Part shown: positions 1 to 11,675 of the stretch, piece by piece
How positions within the stretch are numbered: the stretch's first letter is position 1
How the letters are laid out: the number at the start of each line of letters is the position of its first letter
Assembly (NCBI GenBank): GCA_032249695.1
Contig: JAVVHE010000007.1
Location: 62,001-126,000, forward strand
DNA length: 64,000 bases
From: JAVVHE01 sp032249695
GTDB lineage: Bacteria > Pseudomonadota > Alphaproteobacteria > Sphingomonadales > Sphingomonadaceae
Reading direction: 5' to 3'
The notes under the pieces: model-generated
Seen by the model: only the letters and a program-made list of their open reading frames with translations
The model's database searches: none
Told to the model about the DNA's origin: nothing
Translations under genes and position numbers: made by a program

Positions 1-456
1 TTCGGGCGCGGAACCCCGTCCACAGCCAGCGCGGATCGCCGCGAGCAGATCGCCGGGCGAAACATTCGCGAGGCACCATTCGGGGCGATCCGGCTGCGGG
101 TAACGGCTGCACGAGCGATCGAACACCGCGACAGGCGCGGCGACGCCATGCGTCGTGACGGCGATGGACGGCGCGATTCGGACCGAACGTTGGTGTCGAT
201 CAGGACGCCCCGCAAAGCTCGACCGCGCGAACGGCGCGCGGTGACTTCAATCCGATCAAACTCCGCGTCTGCGATCGGGGCTGAGGCCATCAAATGCCAC
301 GAGCCGCGCGTCATTCCGCCGCTCCCGCGTCCGATCGAACGGCGCCGCGTCCACGATCACGGCCGCGTCATGGCCATGCACGATCACGCGCTACGGTCCG
401 TCGGCACGCACGCGGCGCACAAGCCTGCTGCGACGCGCCTTCGCCGATCGCGAGCG
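1..456. other. No convincing gene; possible decayed coding fragments
   Basis: This stretch lies downstream of the minus-strand aminotransferase. No frame is open across it with convincing codon use. A minus-strand piece at about 1-170 reads like protein (an ITTHGV/AVFDRS-like stretch) but its frame is interrupted upstream. A plus-strand piece ending in a TAG at 491-493 also looks protein-like but overlaps the aminotransferase 3' end. I read this as the remains of one or more genes, or the far end of a gene cut by the window edge. I cannot name a family. Confidence 0.3.
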
Positions 457-1656
457 CTACGCCGCCGCGTTCACCCCCATGCTGCGCAAGTAGCTTCGTA
501 CTCCGCGCGCGGCCTGTCGGATGCGATGCTCGTTTTCGACGAGCGCGATGCGGACGTGTCCGTCGCCCTCCTCGCCGAAGCCCAGGCCCGGCGCGACCGC
601 CACGCCCGCATGGGTCAGCAGCTGCTTCGAAAACTCGAGGCTGCCCAACCCGCGCATCGCGGGCGGCAACGGCACCCAGGCGAACATTGATGCGCGCGGG
701 GACGGCACCTCCCAACCGGCGCGGCCGAAGCTCTCCACCAGCACGTCGCGACGGCGGCGGTACAGGTCGCGGATCTCATCGACGCAGTCCTGCGGGCCGT
801 TCAATGCGGCGACCGCAGCCGCCTGGATCGGCGTGAACGCGCCGTAGTCCAGATATGATTTCACCCGCGCCAGCGCCGCGAGCAACCGCGCGTTGCCAAC
901 CGCGAAGCCGATGCGCCAGCCGGCCATCGAATAGGTCTTGCTCATCGAGGTGAATTCGACCGCCACGTCCTTCGCGCCCGGCGCCTGCAGGATCGAAGGC
1001 GTCGGCACGCCGTCGAAATAGATCTCGGCATATGCCAGATCGCTCAGCACCCACAGCCCGTGCTCACGCGCGAAGGCAACGACCTCGGCGTAGAAATCCA
1101 GCGACGCGACCTCGGCGGTGGGGTTTGAGGGATAGCCCATCACCAGCACGCGCGGACGGGGAACGGTGTAGCGGACCGCGCGCTCCAGCATCTCGAAGAA
1201 GGCCGGGCCGGGCGAGGCGGGAATACCGCGCACGCTGGCGCCCGCGATGATGAAGCCGAAGGCGTGGATCGGGTAGCTGGGGTTTGGCGCCAGCACCACG
1301 TCGCCCGGAGCGGTGATCGCCTGCGCGAGGTTCGCCAGCCCCTCCTTCGAGCCGAGCGTCACCACCACCTCGCGCTCGGGATCAAGCTCCACCCCGAATC
1401 GCCGTGCGTAATAGGCCGCCTGCGCGCGCCTTAGGCCCGGGATCCCTTTTGACGCCGAATAGCCGTGCGCCGACGGATCGGCTGCGACTTCGGCGAGCTT
1501 GGCGATGACGTGCGGCGGCGGCGCGGAGTCGGGGTTGCCCATCCCGAGGTCGATCACGTCGCGGCCGGCCGCGCGCGCGTCCGCCTTCATCGCGTTCACT
1601 TGCGCGAACACATAGGGCGGCAGCCGCCGGATGCGGTAGAATTCGGCTTCGTCCAC
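457..1656 (-). CDS. Class I/II PLP-dependent aminotransferase (AlaC/LL-DAP-type)
   Basis: A 399-residue fold-type I aminotransferase, cytoplasmic, expected to transfer an amino group between an amino acid and a 2-oxo acid. It looks most like the AlaC / alanine-glutamate transaminase branch that is often labelled LL-diaminopimelate aminotransferase-like. Visible motifs are an N-terminal IDLGMGNPD substrate-binding segment (about 36-43), the glycine/aromatic stretch around GYSASKG, NPSYPIHA, GYPSNPTAE, and the PLP lysine K240 in SMSKTYSMAGWR. The start is a GTG at 1656; length fits the family. The next upstream gene on the same strand is a small secreted protein 50 bases away. Exact substrate cannot be read from sequence. 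Sphingomonads often have homoserine dehydrogenase downstream, but it is not seen here. Confidence 0.88.
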   Translation of the reverse strand: MDEAEFYRIRRLPPYVFAQVNAMKADARAAGRDVIDLGMGNPDSAPPPHVIAKLAEVAADPSAHGYSASKGIPGLRRAQAAYYARRFGVELDPEREVVVTLGSKEGLANLAQAITAPGDVVLAPNPSYPIHAFGFIIAGASVRGIPASPGPAFFEMLERAVRYTVPRPRVLVMGYPSNPTAEVASLDFYAEVVAFAREHGLWVLSDLAYAEIYFDGVPTPSILQAPGAKDVAVEFTSMSKTYSMAGWRIGFAVGNARLLAALARVKSYLDYGAFTPIQAAAVAALNGPQDCVDEIRDLYRRRRDVLVESFGRAGWEVPSPRASMFAWVPLPPAMRGLGSLEFSKQLLTHAGVAVAPGLGFGEEGDGHVRIALVENEHRIRQAARGVRSYLRSMGVNAAA

Positions 1657-1706
1657 GATCGCGCCTCGGCGGGCGCGGAGGCTGCTGCCCCCGCGCCCGA
1701 TCGGGA

Positions 1707-2024
1707 TTACATCGGCTGGGCGGCGGAGTCGGCCTTGGCAGGCGTCGTCGTCGTCGTCGTTTTCTTCACGGTTTTCGTCCGCTTGTGGGCCATGCGGTGG
1801 TGCGCCTTAGCGGAATGATGGCCGCTGCTCGCGCCCATCATCGCGCTGTTGTCCTTGCCGCCGCCCTTGTAGGTATCCGCAGCCATCGCCTGCGCGCGGG
1901 CGGGCTGCATGCACTTGTCGCGCACCGTCGCCGAACATAGCGGCAGGCTGTTATCCTGGGCGAGCGCGGGCGCGCTCATCGCGGCGAGAGCGGCGAAGCC
2001 GGCTGCGGCAACGAGGGTCTTCAT
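1707..2024 (-). CDS. Small secreted protein, Ala/His/Thr-rich
   Basis: A 105-residue protein with a clear Sec signal peptide: MKTLVAAAGFAALAA followed by an ALA-QD cleavage site near residue 23. The mature part has two cysteines near its N-terminus (PLCSATVRDKC), then a low-complexity tail with a His/Lys-rich stretch and a run of threonines before a basic C-terminus. No catalytic motif is visible. It is probably periplasmic or extracellular. It shares strand with the aminotransferase 50 bases downstream and is preceded by a plausible AGGAGATGAGG ribosome-binding region. I do not recognise a function. Confidence 0.7.
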   Translation of the reverse strand: MKTLVAAAGFAALAAMSAPALAQDNSLPLCSATVRDKCMQPARAQAMAADTYKGGGKDNSAMMGASSGHHSAKAHHRMAHKRTKTVKKTTTTTTPAKADSAAQPM

Positions 2025-2180
2025 GGGTGCCTCATCTCCTATCTAGGGAGCGGCGATTTCCGCCCCGGACGCAACCTTAGCGCGTGTCGCGGGGGCTCGT
2101 CACGCTGCGAAGGCGCTTCTTGCAACCGCCGCGGCGCGTTATCGGTTGCATTCCATCCTCCGCGCGAAAGGACCAGCCCG

Positions 2181-3956
2181 ATGGCCGACACGCCGGTCGC
2201 CGCTCTGACGCCCGATGCAGCCGACAAGCTGCGCCAGTTCACGCTGCTCGCCGGCCGGGCCCAGCAGCTGATGCTGGAACACTGGGCGAAGGAGGCGCAG
2301 GCCCCATCGCCCTTTGCGCAGGCCTATGCGCAGACGCTGATGGAGGACTGGAGCGCGGCGGCGAAGGGCCTCGCCGACGATCCCGAGCGCGTCGCCAAGC
2401 TGCAGGGCGAATACTGGGCCCAGGCGCTCGGACTGTGGAACAGCTTCCTGAAGGGCGAGCCCAAATCCGACGCAGCCACGGCGGCCGACAAGGACAAGCG
2501 TTTCCGCAGCGATGCTTGGAAAACCAATCCAGTCTATGATCTGATCCGCCAAGCGTATTTGCTGACCACGCGCGCGGTCATCGAAGCAGCCAAGCTCGCT
2601 CCCGGGCTGGACGATCAAGCGCGCAGCCGCATCCTGTTCGCCACGCGCCAGTTCCTCGATGCGATGAGCCCGGCGAACATCCCGTGGCTCAACCCCGATG
2701 CGGTCGACGCGGCGTTGAGGTCCGACGGCGAGAGCATCATTTCCGGTTTGCAGCACATGCTGGACGACCTGTCGGCCGGTCGCGTCAAAATGGTCGACGA
2801 GGACGCGTTCGAAGTCGGCGTGAACATCGCTGCAACTCCGGGCAAGATCGTCTTCGAAAACCGGCTGATCCAGCTGATTCAGTACGCGCCGACCACAAAC
2901 CAGGTGCACGAAACGCCACTGCTGATCCTGCCGCCGTGGATCAACAAATTCTACATCCTCGATCTGACGCCCGAGAAGAGCTTCATCCGCTGGGCGGTTG
3001 ACCAGGGACTGACGGTGTTCGTGGTCTCGTGGCGCAATCCGGGCTCGGAGTTCCGCGACGCCACCATCGAAACCTATGTGCGCGAGGGGTTTCTCGCAGC
3101 GCTTGACGCGGTGCGCGCCGCGACCGGGCACCCAGCTTCGCACATGATCGGCTATTGCGTGGCGGGGACGACGCTCGCGGCCATGCTGGCGTGGCTGGAG
3201 GCACGTGGGGAGGCGGACCGCGTGGCAAGCGCGACCTTCCTGACCGCGCAGGTGGATTTCAAGGACGCGGGCGAGCTCAAGGTCTTCATCGAGGACAAGC
3301 AGCTGGAAGCGATCGAGGCGATCGCCGACGGCGCAGGCTATCTTGACGGGCGCTTCATGTATTCCACCTTCAGCGCGCTGCGGGCCAACGATCTTGTTTG
3401 GAGCTACGTCGTCAACAACTATCTGCTCGGCAAGGAATATATGCCGTTCGATCTGCTCTATTGGAATAGCGACGCGACGAACGTGCCCGCGCGCTGGCAC
3501 ATGGCCTATCTGCGCGACCTGTACCGCGACAACAAGCTGGCGACGCCGGGCGCGATCACCCTCGAGGGCACGCCAATCGACCTCTCCGCGGTGCGCACGC
3601 CGACCTATGTCCAGGCAGGACGCGAGGACCACATCGCGCCCGCAGCGAGCGTCTATCGAATCACCGGCCATTTCCAGGGCGAGCTGCGCTTCGTGCTCGC
3701 AGGCTCGGGCCACGTGGCCGGCGTGGTCAATCCACCGACTAGCGGCAAATACCAGCATTGGGTGCTGCCCGAAGGCGAGCGCCCGCCAGCAACGCTGGAA
3801 GAGTTCAGCGCGCACGCAACCGAAGTGAAAGGCAGTTGGTGGCCCGATTGGGGCCGCTGGATCGCCGCGCGCAGCGGCGGCAAGGTGCCGGCGCGCGACC
3901 CGGGTCCGGGCATCGAGGACGCGCCAGGCCGGTATGTGAAAGAAAAGGTCGGCTGA
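2181..3956 (+). CDS. phaC: Class I poly(3-hydroxyalkanoate) synthase
   Basis: A 591-residue PHA synthase, which polymerises (R)-3-hydroxyacyl-CoA into polyester storage granules. The N-terminal domain (about 1-200) is the variable PhaC_N region. The C-terminal alpha/beta-hydrolase part carries the lipase-like box GYCVAG with catalytic C326, then the aspartate in REDHIAP and the histidine in GSGHVAGVVNPP, in the order expected for the triad. The length matches class I enzymes, which act without a PhaE partner. The ATG is preceded by an AAAGGA ribosome-binding sequence. No phaA, phaB, phaR or phasin gene lies nearby, so the gene stands alone here. Confidence 0.95.
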   Translation: MADTPVAALTPDAADKLRQFTLLAGRAQQLMLEHWAKEAQAPSPFAQAYAQTLMEDWSAAAKGLADDPERVAKLQGEYWAQALGLWNSFLKGEPKSDAATAADKDKRFRSDAWKTNPVYDLIRQAYLLTTRAVIEAAKLAPGLDDQARSRILFATRQFLDAMSPANIPWLNPDAVDAALRSDGESIISGLQHMLDDLSAGRVKMVDEDAFEVGVNIAATPGKIVFENRLIQLIQYAPTTNQVHETPLLILPPWINKFYILDLTPEKSFIRWAVDQGLTVFVVSWRNPGSEFRDATIETYVREGFLAALDAVRAATGHPASHMIGYCVAGTTLAAMLAWLEARGEADRVASATFLTAQVDFKDAGELKVFIEDKQLEAIEAIADGAGYLDGRFMYSTFSALRANDLVWSYVVNNYLLGKEYMPFDLLYWNSDATNVPARWHMAYLRDLYRDNKLATPGAITLEGTPIDLSAVRTPTYVQAGREDHIAPAASVYRITGHFQGELRFVLAGSGHVAGVVNPPTSGKYQHWVLPEGERPPATLEEFSAHATEVKGSWWPDWGRWIAARSGGKVPARDPGPGIEDAPGRYVKEKVG

Positions 3957-4106
3957 GTTCGCCCGACGCCCCTTCCCCCGGCTAGCGGGGCGGTGGCAGG
4001 CGAAGGCAGCCGGTCTGGGCAATACCTTCCACCGCAACACTGACCCCAAAATGCCGACCGCTGCGCAACCGCAACCGTCCACGCGGGCGGGGGAGGACCG
4101 GACGCC

Positions 4107-5096
4107 CTATCCCCGCCCCCGCAAGCGCTTCACCAGCGGCACGCTCGCGAGGATGCGCTGCCAGTTCCTCGGGTCGCCGCCGCCCAGCTGGCGCGCCTTC
4201 AGTTCGGCGCCGAGCGCCAACGCCCAGTCGCCCGCACCTGCGAGGTTCTGCGCCGCCGCCGCCCAGCGCCGCGCCAGCACCGCGCGCCGCTCAGCCTCGC
4301 TCAGCCGGTCGCCTGCGCGGGCCAGCGCGCGCTCGATCATCGGGATCACAAACGCCAGATCGTTCCGCGCATAGCGATAGGTCAGGCTGGTTGGCTCGTT
4401 CCACACGCGAGTCAGCGGCTCGGGCAGCTGCGCGACCGGGCCCGACTGGGCTAGGCGCAGCCACATGTCCTGATCGCCCGCCACCGCCATGCGCGGATCG
4501 AACAGCCCCGCCCGCAGCAGCGCGTCGCGCCGCGCGATCACGGTCGGCTTGGCAATGATCGATCGGCGCAGCAGCGCGCGCCAAAGCTCGGCGGGCGGGT
4601 GCGGCAGCGGCGCGTTTCCCGCCTCGGCGACGATGGCGCCCGTGGCCGGATCGATCTCGATATGGCCGGTGAAGCTGAACGCCACCGCCGGGTCGGCCAC
4701 CAGCGGAAGCTGGCGGTTGAGCTTGCCCGGCAGCCATTCGTCGTCGGCATCGAGGAACGCGATCAGCGGCTCAGCCGCCGCGTCGACCGCGGCGTTGGTG
4801 GCGGCGCTGACCCCGCCGTTGCGTGGCAGCCTGACGACGCGCGCGCCGTGCGCCTCGGCGAGCGCGGCGGTGCCGTCGCTGCTGCCGTCGTCGGCGACGA
4901 TCACTTGCGCCACCGCCATGCCCTGCGCGGCGACGCTCGCCAGCGCGCGCGCCAGCGTGCGTTCGGCGTTGAACGCGGGGATCAACACCGCCGTCTGGCG
5001 GGCAAGGTCGGCAGGCGTCACATTCCGGCGGCTAAAGGGGCACCATCCCGCTGTCGAGCGGTGGCCATCGCGCGCCCGAGCGACTAGATCGTTCAC
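4107..5096 (-). CDS. Family 2 glycosyltransferase
   Basis: A GT-A fold glycosyltransferase that should move a sugar from a nucleotide-sugar to a surface polysaccharide or lipid acceptor. It shows the family 2 opening [17 protein letters not shown], the nucleotide-binding [12 protein letters not shown], and the metal-binding [11 protein letters not shown]. The C-terminal third is alanine/arginine-rich and less conserved. The longest frame starts at ATG 5096 (329 residues), but the first 25 residues do not look like the family. A GTG at 5021 (304 residues) would start just before the conserved part and leave a longer divergent promoter region shared with the gyrA-like gene. Acceptor and donor are unknown. 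Confidence 0.85.
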   Translation of the reverse strand: MNDLVARARDGHRSTAGWCPFSRRNVTPADLARQTAVLIPAFNAERTLARALASVAAQGMAVAQVIVADDGSSDGTAALAEAHGARVVRLPRNGGVSAATNAAVDAAAEPLIAFLDADDEWLPGKLNRQLPLVADPAVAFSFTGHIEIDPATGAIVAEAGNAPLPHPPAELWRALLRRSIIAKPTVIARRDALLRAGLFDPRMAVAGDQDMWLRLAQSGPVAQLPEPLTRVWNEPTSLTYRYARNDLAFVIPMIERALARAGDRLSEAERRAVLARRWAAAAQNLAGAGDWALALGAELKARQLGGGDPRNWQRILASVPLVKRLRGRG

Positions 5097-5122
5097 AGAC
5101 TTCGCACATCGCAGGACCAGCC

Positions 5123-7694
5123 TTGGCCGATACGCCCTCCGCGCCGCCCGCCCAGCCCGACGACATTCGCGGCATCTCGATCGTCGACGAGATGAAGGCG
5201 AGCTACCTCGATTACGCGATGAGCGTGATCGTCAGCCGTGCGCTGCCCGATGCTCGCGACGGACTGAAGCCGGTGCAACGGCGCATCCTGTGGACGTGCG
5301 AGGACAGGGGCTACACGGCCGACAAACCCTACCGAAAGTCGGCCAAGATCGTCGGCGACTGCATGGGTTCGTACCACCCGCACGGCAACGCGCCGATTTA
5401 CGAGGCGCTGGCGCGCATGGCGCAGCCGTGGTCGATGCGCGCGCCGCTGATCGACGGGCAGGGCAATTTCGGATCGATGGACCCCGATCCGCCCGCGGCC
5501 GAACGCTACACCGAGGCGCGGCTGGCGAAGATCGCCAACCAGCTGCTCGCCGACATCGACAAGGATACAGTCGACTTCGGGCCCAACTATGACGGGCAGG
5601 AGAAAGAGCCGACCGTCCTTCCGGCGCGCTTCCCCAACCTGCTGGTCAATGGCGCGGGCGGCATCGCGGTCGGCATGGCGACCAACATCGCGCCGCACAA
5701 TCTGGGCGAGGTGGTCGCGGCGTGTCTGGCGCTGATCGACGACCCCACGCTCGACGTCGATGCGCTGATGAAGATCGTCCCCGGCCCCGACTTCCCGACC
5801 GGCGGCATCATCCTCGGCTCGGGCGGAGCGCGCGCAGCCTACCATACCGGGCGCGGCAGCGTGCTGATCCGCAGCCGCCATACGGTGGAGGAAGGGCGCG
5901 GCGAGCGGCGGTCGATCGTGCTGACCGAGATTCCCTACCAGCAGGGCAAGAACGCGCTTGTCGAGAAGATCGCCGAGGCGGTGAAGGACAAGCGCATCGA
6001 AGGCGTCACCGACGTCCGCGACGAGTCGAATCGCGAGGGCGTACGTGTCGTCATGGACCTGCGCCGTGACGGGAATGTCGATGTCGTGCTCAATCAGCTG
6101 TGGCGGCATACACCTGCGCAACAGAGCTTCTCGATCAACAGCCTCGCGCTCGTCGGCGGGCGACCCGAGCTTCTCGGTCTCAAGGACATCCTCGCGCACT
6201 TCATCCGCTTCCGCGAGGAGGTCATCACCCGCCGATCGAAGTTTGAGCTGCAAAAAGCGCGCGATCGTGCGCACTTGCTGCTCGGTCGCGGTCACCAATC
6301 TGGACGAGGTGGTGCGGATCATCCGCGGCAGCGCCACCCCGGCTGAAGCGCGTGCCTCGCTGCTGGCGCGCCCGTGGCCAGTCGAGGAAATCCGGCCATA
6401 TCTGCGCCTCGTCGAAGCGATTGCCGACGAGGAACTGGGCGAGGTGTACCGCCTGTCCGACGCGCAAGTGAAGGCGATCCTGGATCTACGCCTGCAGAAA
6501 TTGACTGCGCTGGGACGCGACGAAATTGGCGAGGAATTGCGCGAGCTTGCGAGGTCAATCGAAGGTCTGCTTGAAATCCTGACTGACCGTGCGGTCCTCT
6601 ATGGCGTGATGCGTCGCGAGTTCGAGGAGGTCGCCGCGGATTATCCTTCGAGGCGCCGCACCGAGATCGTCGATTCGGTCGACAATATCGAAGACGAAGA
6701 CTTGATCGCGGTGGTCGACATGGCGGTGACGGTGACGCTCGGCGGCTATATCAAGCGCACGCCGCTCGGCACCTATCGCGCCCAGGGACGCGGCGGAAAA
6801 GGCCGTACCGGCGCGGGCATGAAGGACGACGACGCGATCACCACGCTGATCGTCGCCACCACGCACCAACCGCTGCTGTTCTTCAGCAATTTTGGCCGCG
6901 TCTACCGGATGAAGGTCTGGCGGTTGCCAGAGGGCGGTCCGAACGCGCGCGGACGCAGCATGAACAACCTGCTGCCGCTGGCTGAGGGCGAGCGTATTAC
7001 GACAGTCCTCGCACTGCCGCAGGATGAGACGGAGTGGGCGACCCTGCACGTCATGTTCGCGACGGCCAGCGGTACTGTCCGCCGCAACAGCATGGACGCG
7101 TTCACCAACGTGCCGAACGCAGGAAAGATCGCGATCCGGTTCGAGGATGGCTCCGACGACCGGCTGATCGGCGTTGCGTTGTGCGACGAGAGCGATGACG
7201 CTCTGCTCGCCACCGCACTGGGCAAGGCAATCCGCTTCCCCGCGACTGCCGTGCGCGAGTTCCAGTCACGCACGTCGACAGGCGTGCGCGGCATTAGCCT
7301 GCGCGAGGACGACAGCGTGATCAGCCTCACCATCCTCCACGGCTCGGAATCGGAAGCAAAGGAGGTCATTCTGACGGTTGCCAGCGACGGCCTGGGCAAG
7401 CGCACGCCCGCATCGGAATATCGCCGCACCAATCGGGGCGGCATCGGCATCCGCAACATCGACCTTGCGCGTAGTGACGGAACGACGGCGCGGGCCGTAG
7501 CCAGCTTCCCCGTGGAAGACGGGGACGAGATCATGCTCGTCACCGATCGCGGCAAGCTGATCCGCACGTCGGCCGCGTCGGTGCGATTGGTGGCAAGCCG
7601 CGACTCGCGCGGCGTCAAGCTGCTCGACGTGGCCGAGGGCGAGCACGTGGTCTCGGTCGCGCATATCGCTGACGACGCGGAGCCGGCCGAGTGA
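5123..7694 (+). pseudogene. gyrA: gyrA-like DNA gyrase subunit A gene split by a frameshift
   Basis: A GyrA-type type IIA topoisomerase subunit read in two frames. Codons 1-388 (5123 to about 6286, TTG start after GCAGGA) give the breakage-reunion domain, with catalytic R128-Y129 in ERYTEARLA. The second frame, from about 6285 to 7694, continues with [15 protein letters not shown], the rest of the N-terminal domain and the C-terminal beta-pinwheel, including a GyrA-box-like GRGGKGR. Related sequences usually have about two more residues plus one frame at the join, so roughly 8 bases seem missing. The helix corresponding to E. coli 82-87 reads N-A-P-I-Y-E instead of D-S-A-V-Y-D. Both halves otherwise stay open, which means a recent mutation, a sequencing error, or a dispensable second copy. 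GyrA is favoured over ParC by the [12 protein letters not shown] region and the C-terminal domain. Confidence 0.85.
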
Positions 7695-8059
7695 GGCGTC
7701 TGGGCCTGGCCGCGGTCGGCACCGCGCTGGTGCTCGCAGCGTGCGACGACGGCAAGAAGCCGCCCGCTCCGCCCCCGTCAGGCCAAGGGAAGAAGCGCGG
7801 CGAGGTCGTGCGCCGATCGGGCGCGTTGCCCGCCGATAGCCCCGACGTCACCGCGCCTCAGGTCGCCGACGCTGTGTGGACCGCGGCCGACAACGCCCGC
7901 GCGGGCGAAAGGCTCGTGCTGCCCGCCGAGAGCGCGGCGGCGCCGAAAAAGCCCGCGCCGAACCCGCCGCCCGCGGCCGAGCAAACGCGCGCCGCGCCGC
8001 CGCCCGCTTCCGAGCCGGCCGCCCCAGCCGCGAGCATCCCGCAATCCGCCGAAAGCTGA
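7691..8059 (+). CDS. Proline/alanine-rich predicted lipoprotein
   Basis: A 122-residue protein with a type II signal peptide ending in the lipobox LAAC (C18), so it is probably anchored in the outer or inner membrane facing the periplasm. The middle part (about 35-75) is of mixed composition. The rest is rich in Pro and Ala, with no recognisable domain. Its GTG start overlaps the stop codon of the gyrA-like gene by 4 bases (GTGA), so translation is probably coupled to the upstream gene. Function unknown. Confidence 0.65.
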   Translation: MRRLGLAAVGTALVLAACDDGKKPPAPPPSGQGKKRGEVVRRSGALPADSPDVTAPQVADAVWTAADNARAGERLVLPAESAAAPKKPAPNPPPAAEQTRAAPPPASEPAAPAASIPQSAES

Positions 8060-8129
8060 CGCACGCGCCGCGGGGCCGAAATCGTTCCCCATCCGTTGTG
8101 GCAGCCTCAAACATCGACAGGAGCCATCC

Positions 8130-8558
8130 ATGAAGACGACGACTCTGCTGACCGCCGCCGCGCTGCTCGCGCTGACCGCCGCCTGCAACAAGAAGGCCGA
8201 AACAACCACGACGAGCGAAGGCACGACCCAGACGACGACGACCACCACGACTGACGGTACCGCGGCGGGCAACGCTGCCAACAGCATCGGCACGTCGCTC
8301 GACGCGGCGGGCAATGCGGTTTCGAACACCGCCGATCGCGCCGGAAATGCCATCGACAACGCGACAACCACTGCCAGCGACAAGGCAGAAAGCGCTGCCG
8401 ATCAGCTGAATTCGCGCGCGAAGGAGATCCGCAAGGATGCCGACCGCCGCGCGGACGCGATGAAGGAGCGCGCCGGCGAGAAGGCCGATGCGATGAAGCA
8501 ATCGGCCGACAAGAAGGCGGACCAGATGGAGAGAAAGGCCGACCAGCTCACGCGCTGA
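8130..8558 (+). CDS. Predicted lipoprotein with Thr-rich linker and charged coiled coil
   Basis: A 142-residue predicted lipoprotein. The signal peptide ends in LTAAC (C19), followed by a threonine-rich segment (about 24-42), a Gly/Asn/Ala repeat zone, and a C-terminal helix with regular ADxMKxxADKKADQ heptad-like repeats that should form a coiled coil. The ATG follows a good AGGAG site. Repeats of this type resemble LEA-like or YtxH/CsbD-like stress proteins, but no specific family is certain. A strong hairpin follows the stop codon. Confidence 0.7.
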   Translation: MKTTTLLTAAALLALTAACNKKAETTTTSEGTTQTTTTTTTDGTAAGNAANSIGTSLDAAGNAVSNTADRAGNAIDNATTTASDKAESAADQLNSRAKEIRKDADRRADAMKERAGEKADAMKQSADKKADQMERKADQLTR

Positions 8559-8571
8559 CCCGGCCGACGGG

Positions 8572-8601
8572 ACGCGCCCGGCTGCAAACGGCCGGGCGCG
8601 T
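8572..8601 (+). terminator. GC-rich hairpin after lipoprotein gene
   Basis: A perfect 11-bp stem (ACGCGCCCGGC pairing with GCCGGGCGCGT) with an 8-base loop starts 13 bases after the lipoprotein stop codon. There is no U-run after it, so it may be a Rho-assisted terminator or a 3' stabilising hairpin rather than a classic intrinsic terminator. Confidence 0.5.
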
Positions 8602-8721
8602 GCCCGCAATCCACTATTCAGCCGCCGCGCCCCATGCGCTACGGATGAGATGGGCGAAGCGGCCTCCCGGCTTTCGGGGCTTGGCTGCGGCGCTGACCTT
8701 ATCCCTAGGGGACCGACGACG

Positions 8722-11627
<2,906 letters not shown>

Positions 11628-11662
11628 CCCGGCGCCCGATCGGGCGCCGGGCGCCGGGCGCC
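11628..11662. terminator. Perfect palindrome plus GGGCGCC tandem repeats between convergent genes
   Basis: A 24-bp perfect palindrome (11628-11651, core GGCGCCCGATCGGGCGCC) overlaps the end of guaB and runs into three tandem GGGCGCC units (11642-11662). It lies between guaB and the convergent methyltransferase-like gene. It can fold on either strand and probably acts as a bidirectional transcription end or 3' hairpin, although there is no U-run. Confidence 0.5.
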
Positions 11663-11675
11663 GGGCGATTGAGGG

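Noticed and set aside
2139..4082. 647-codon open frame on the minus strand
   Set aside because: It is antisense to phaC and its translation lacks domain features; an artefact of high GC.
6246..6256. A-run as a programmed frameshift site in the gyrA-like gene
   Set aside because: The family sequence continues in the first frame for 10 codons beyond the run, so the frame change happens later, at a place without a slippery sequence.
5123..7694. Assignment as ParC
   Set aside because: The [12 protein letters not shown] region, a GyrA-box-like motif and the C-terminal domain sequence fit GyrA better than ParC.
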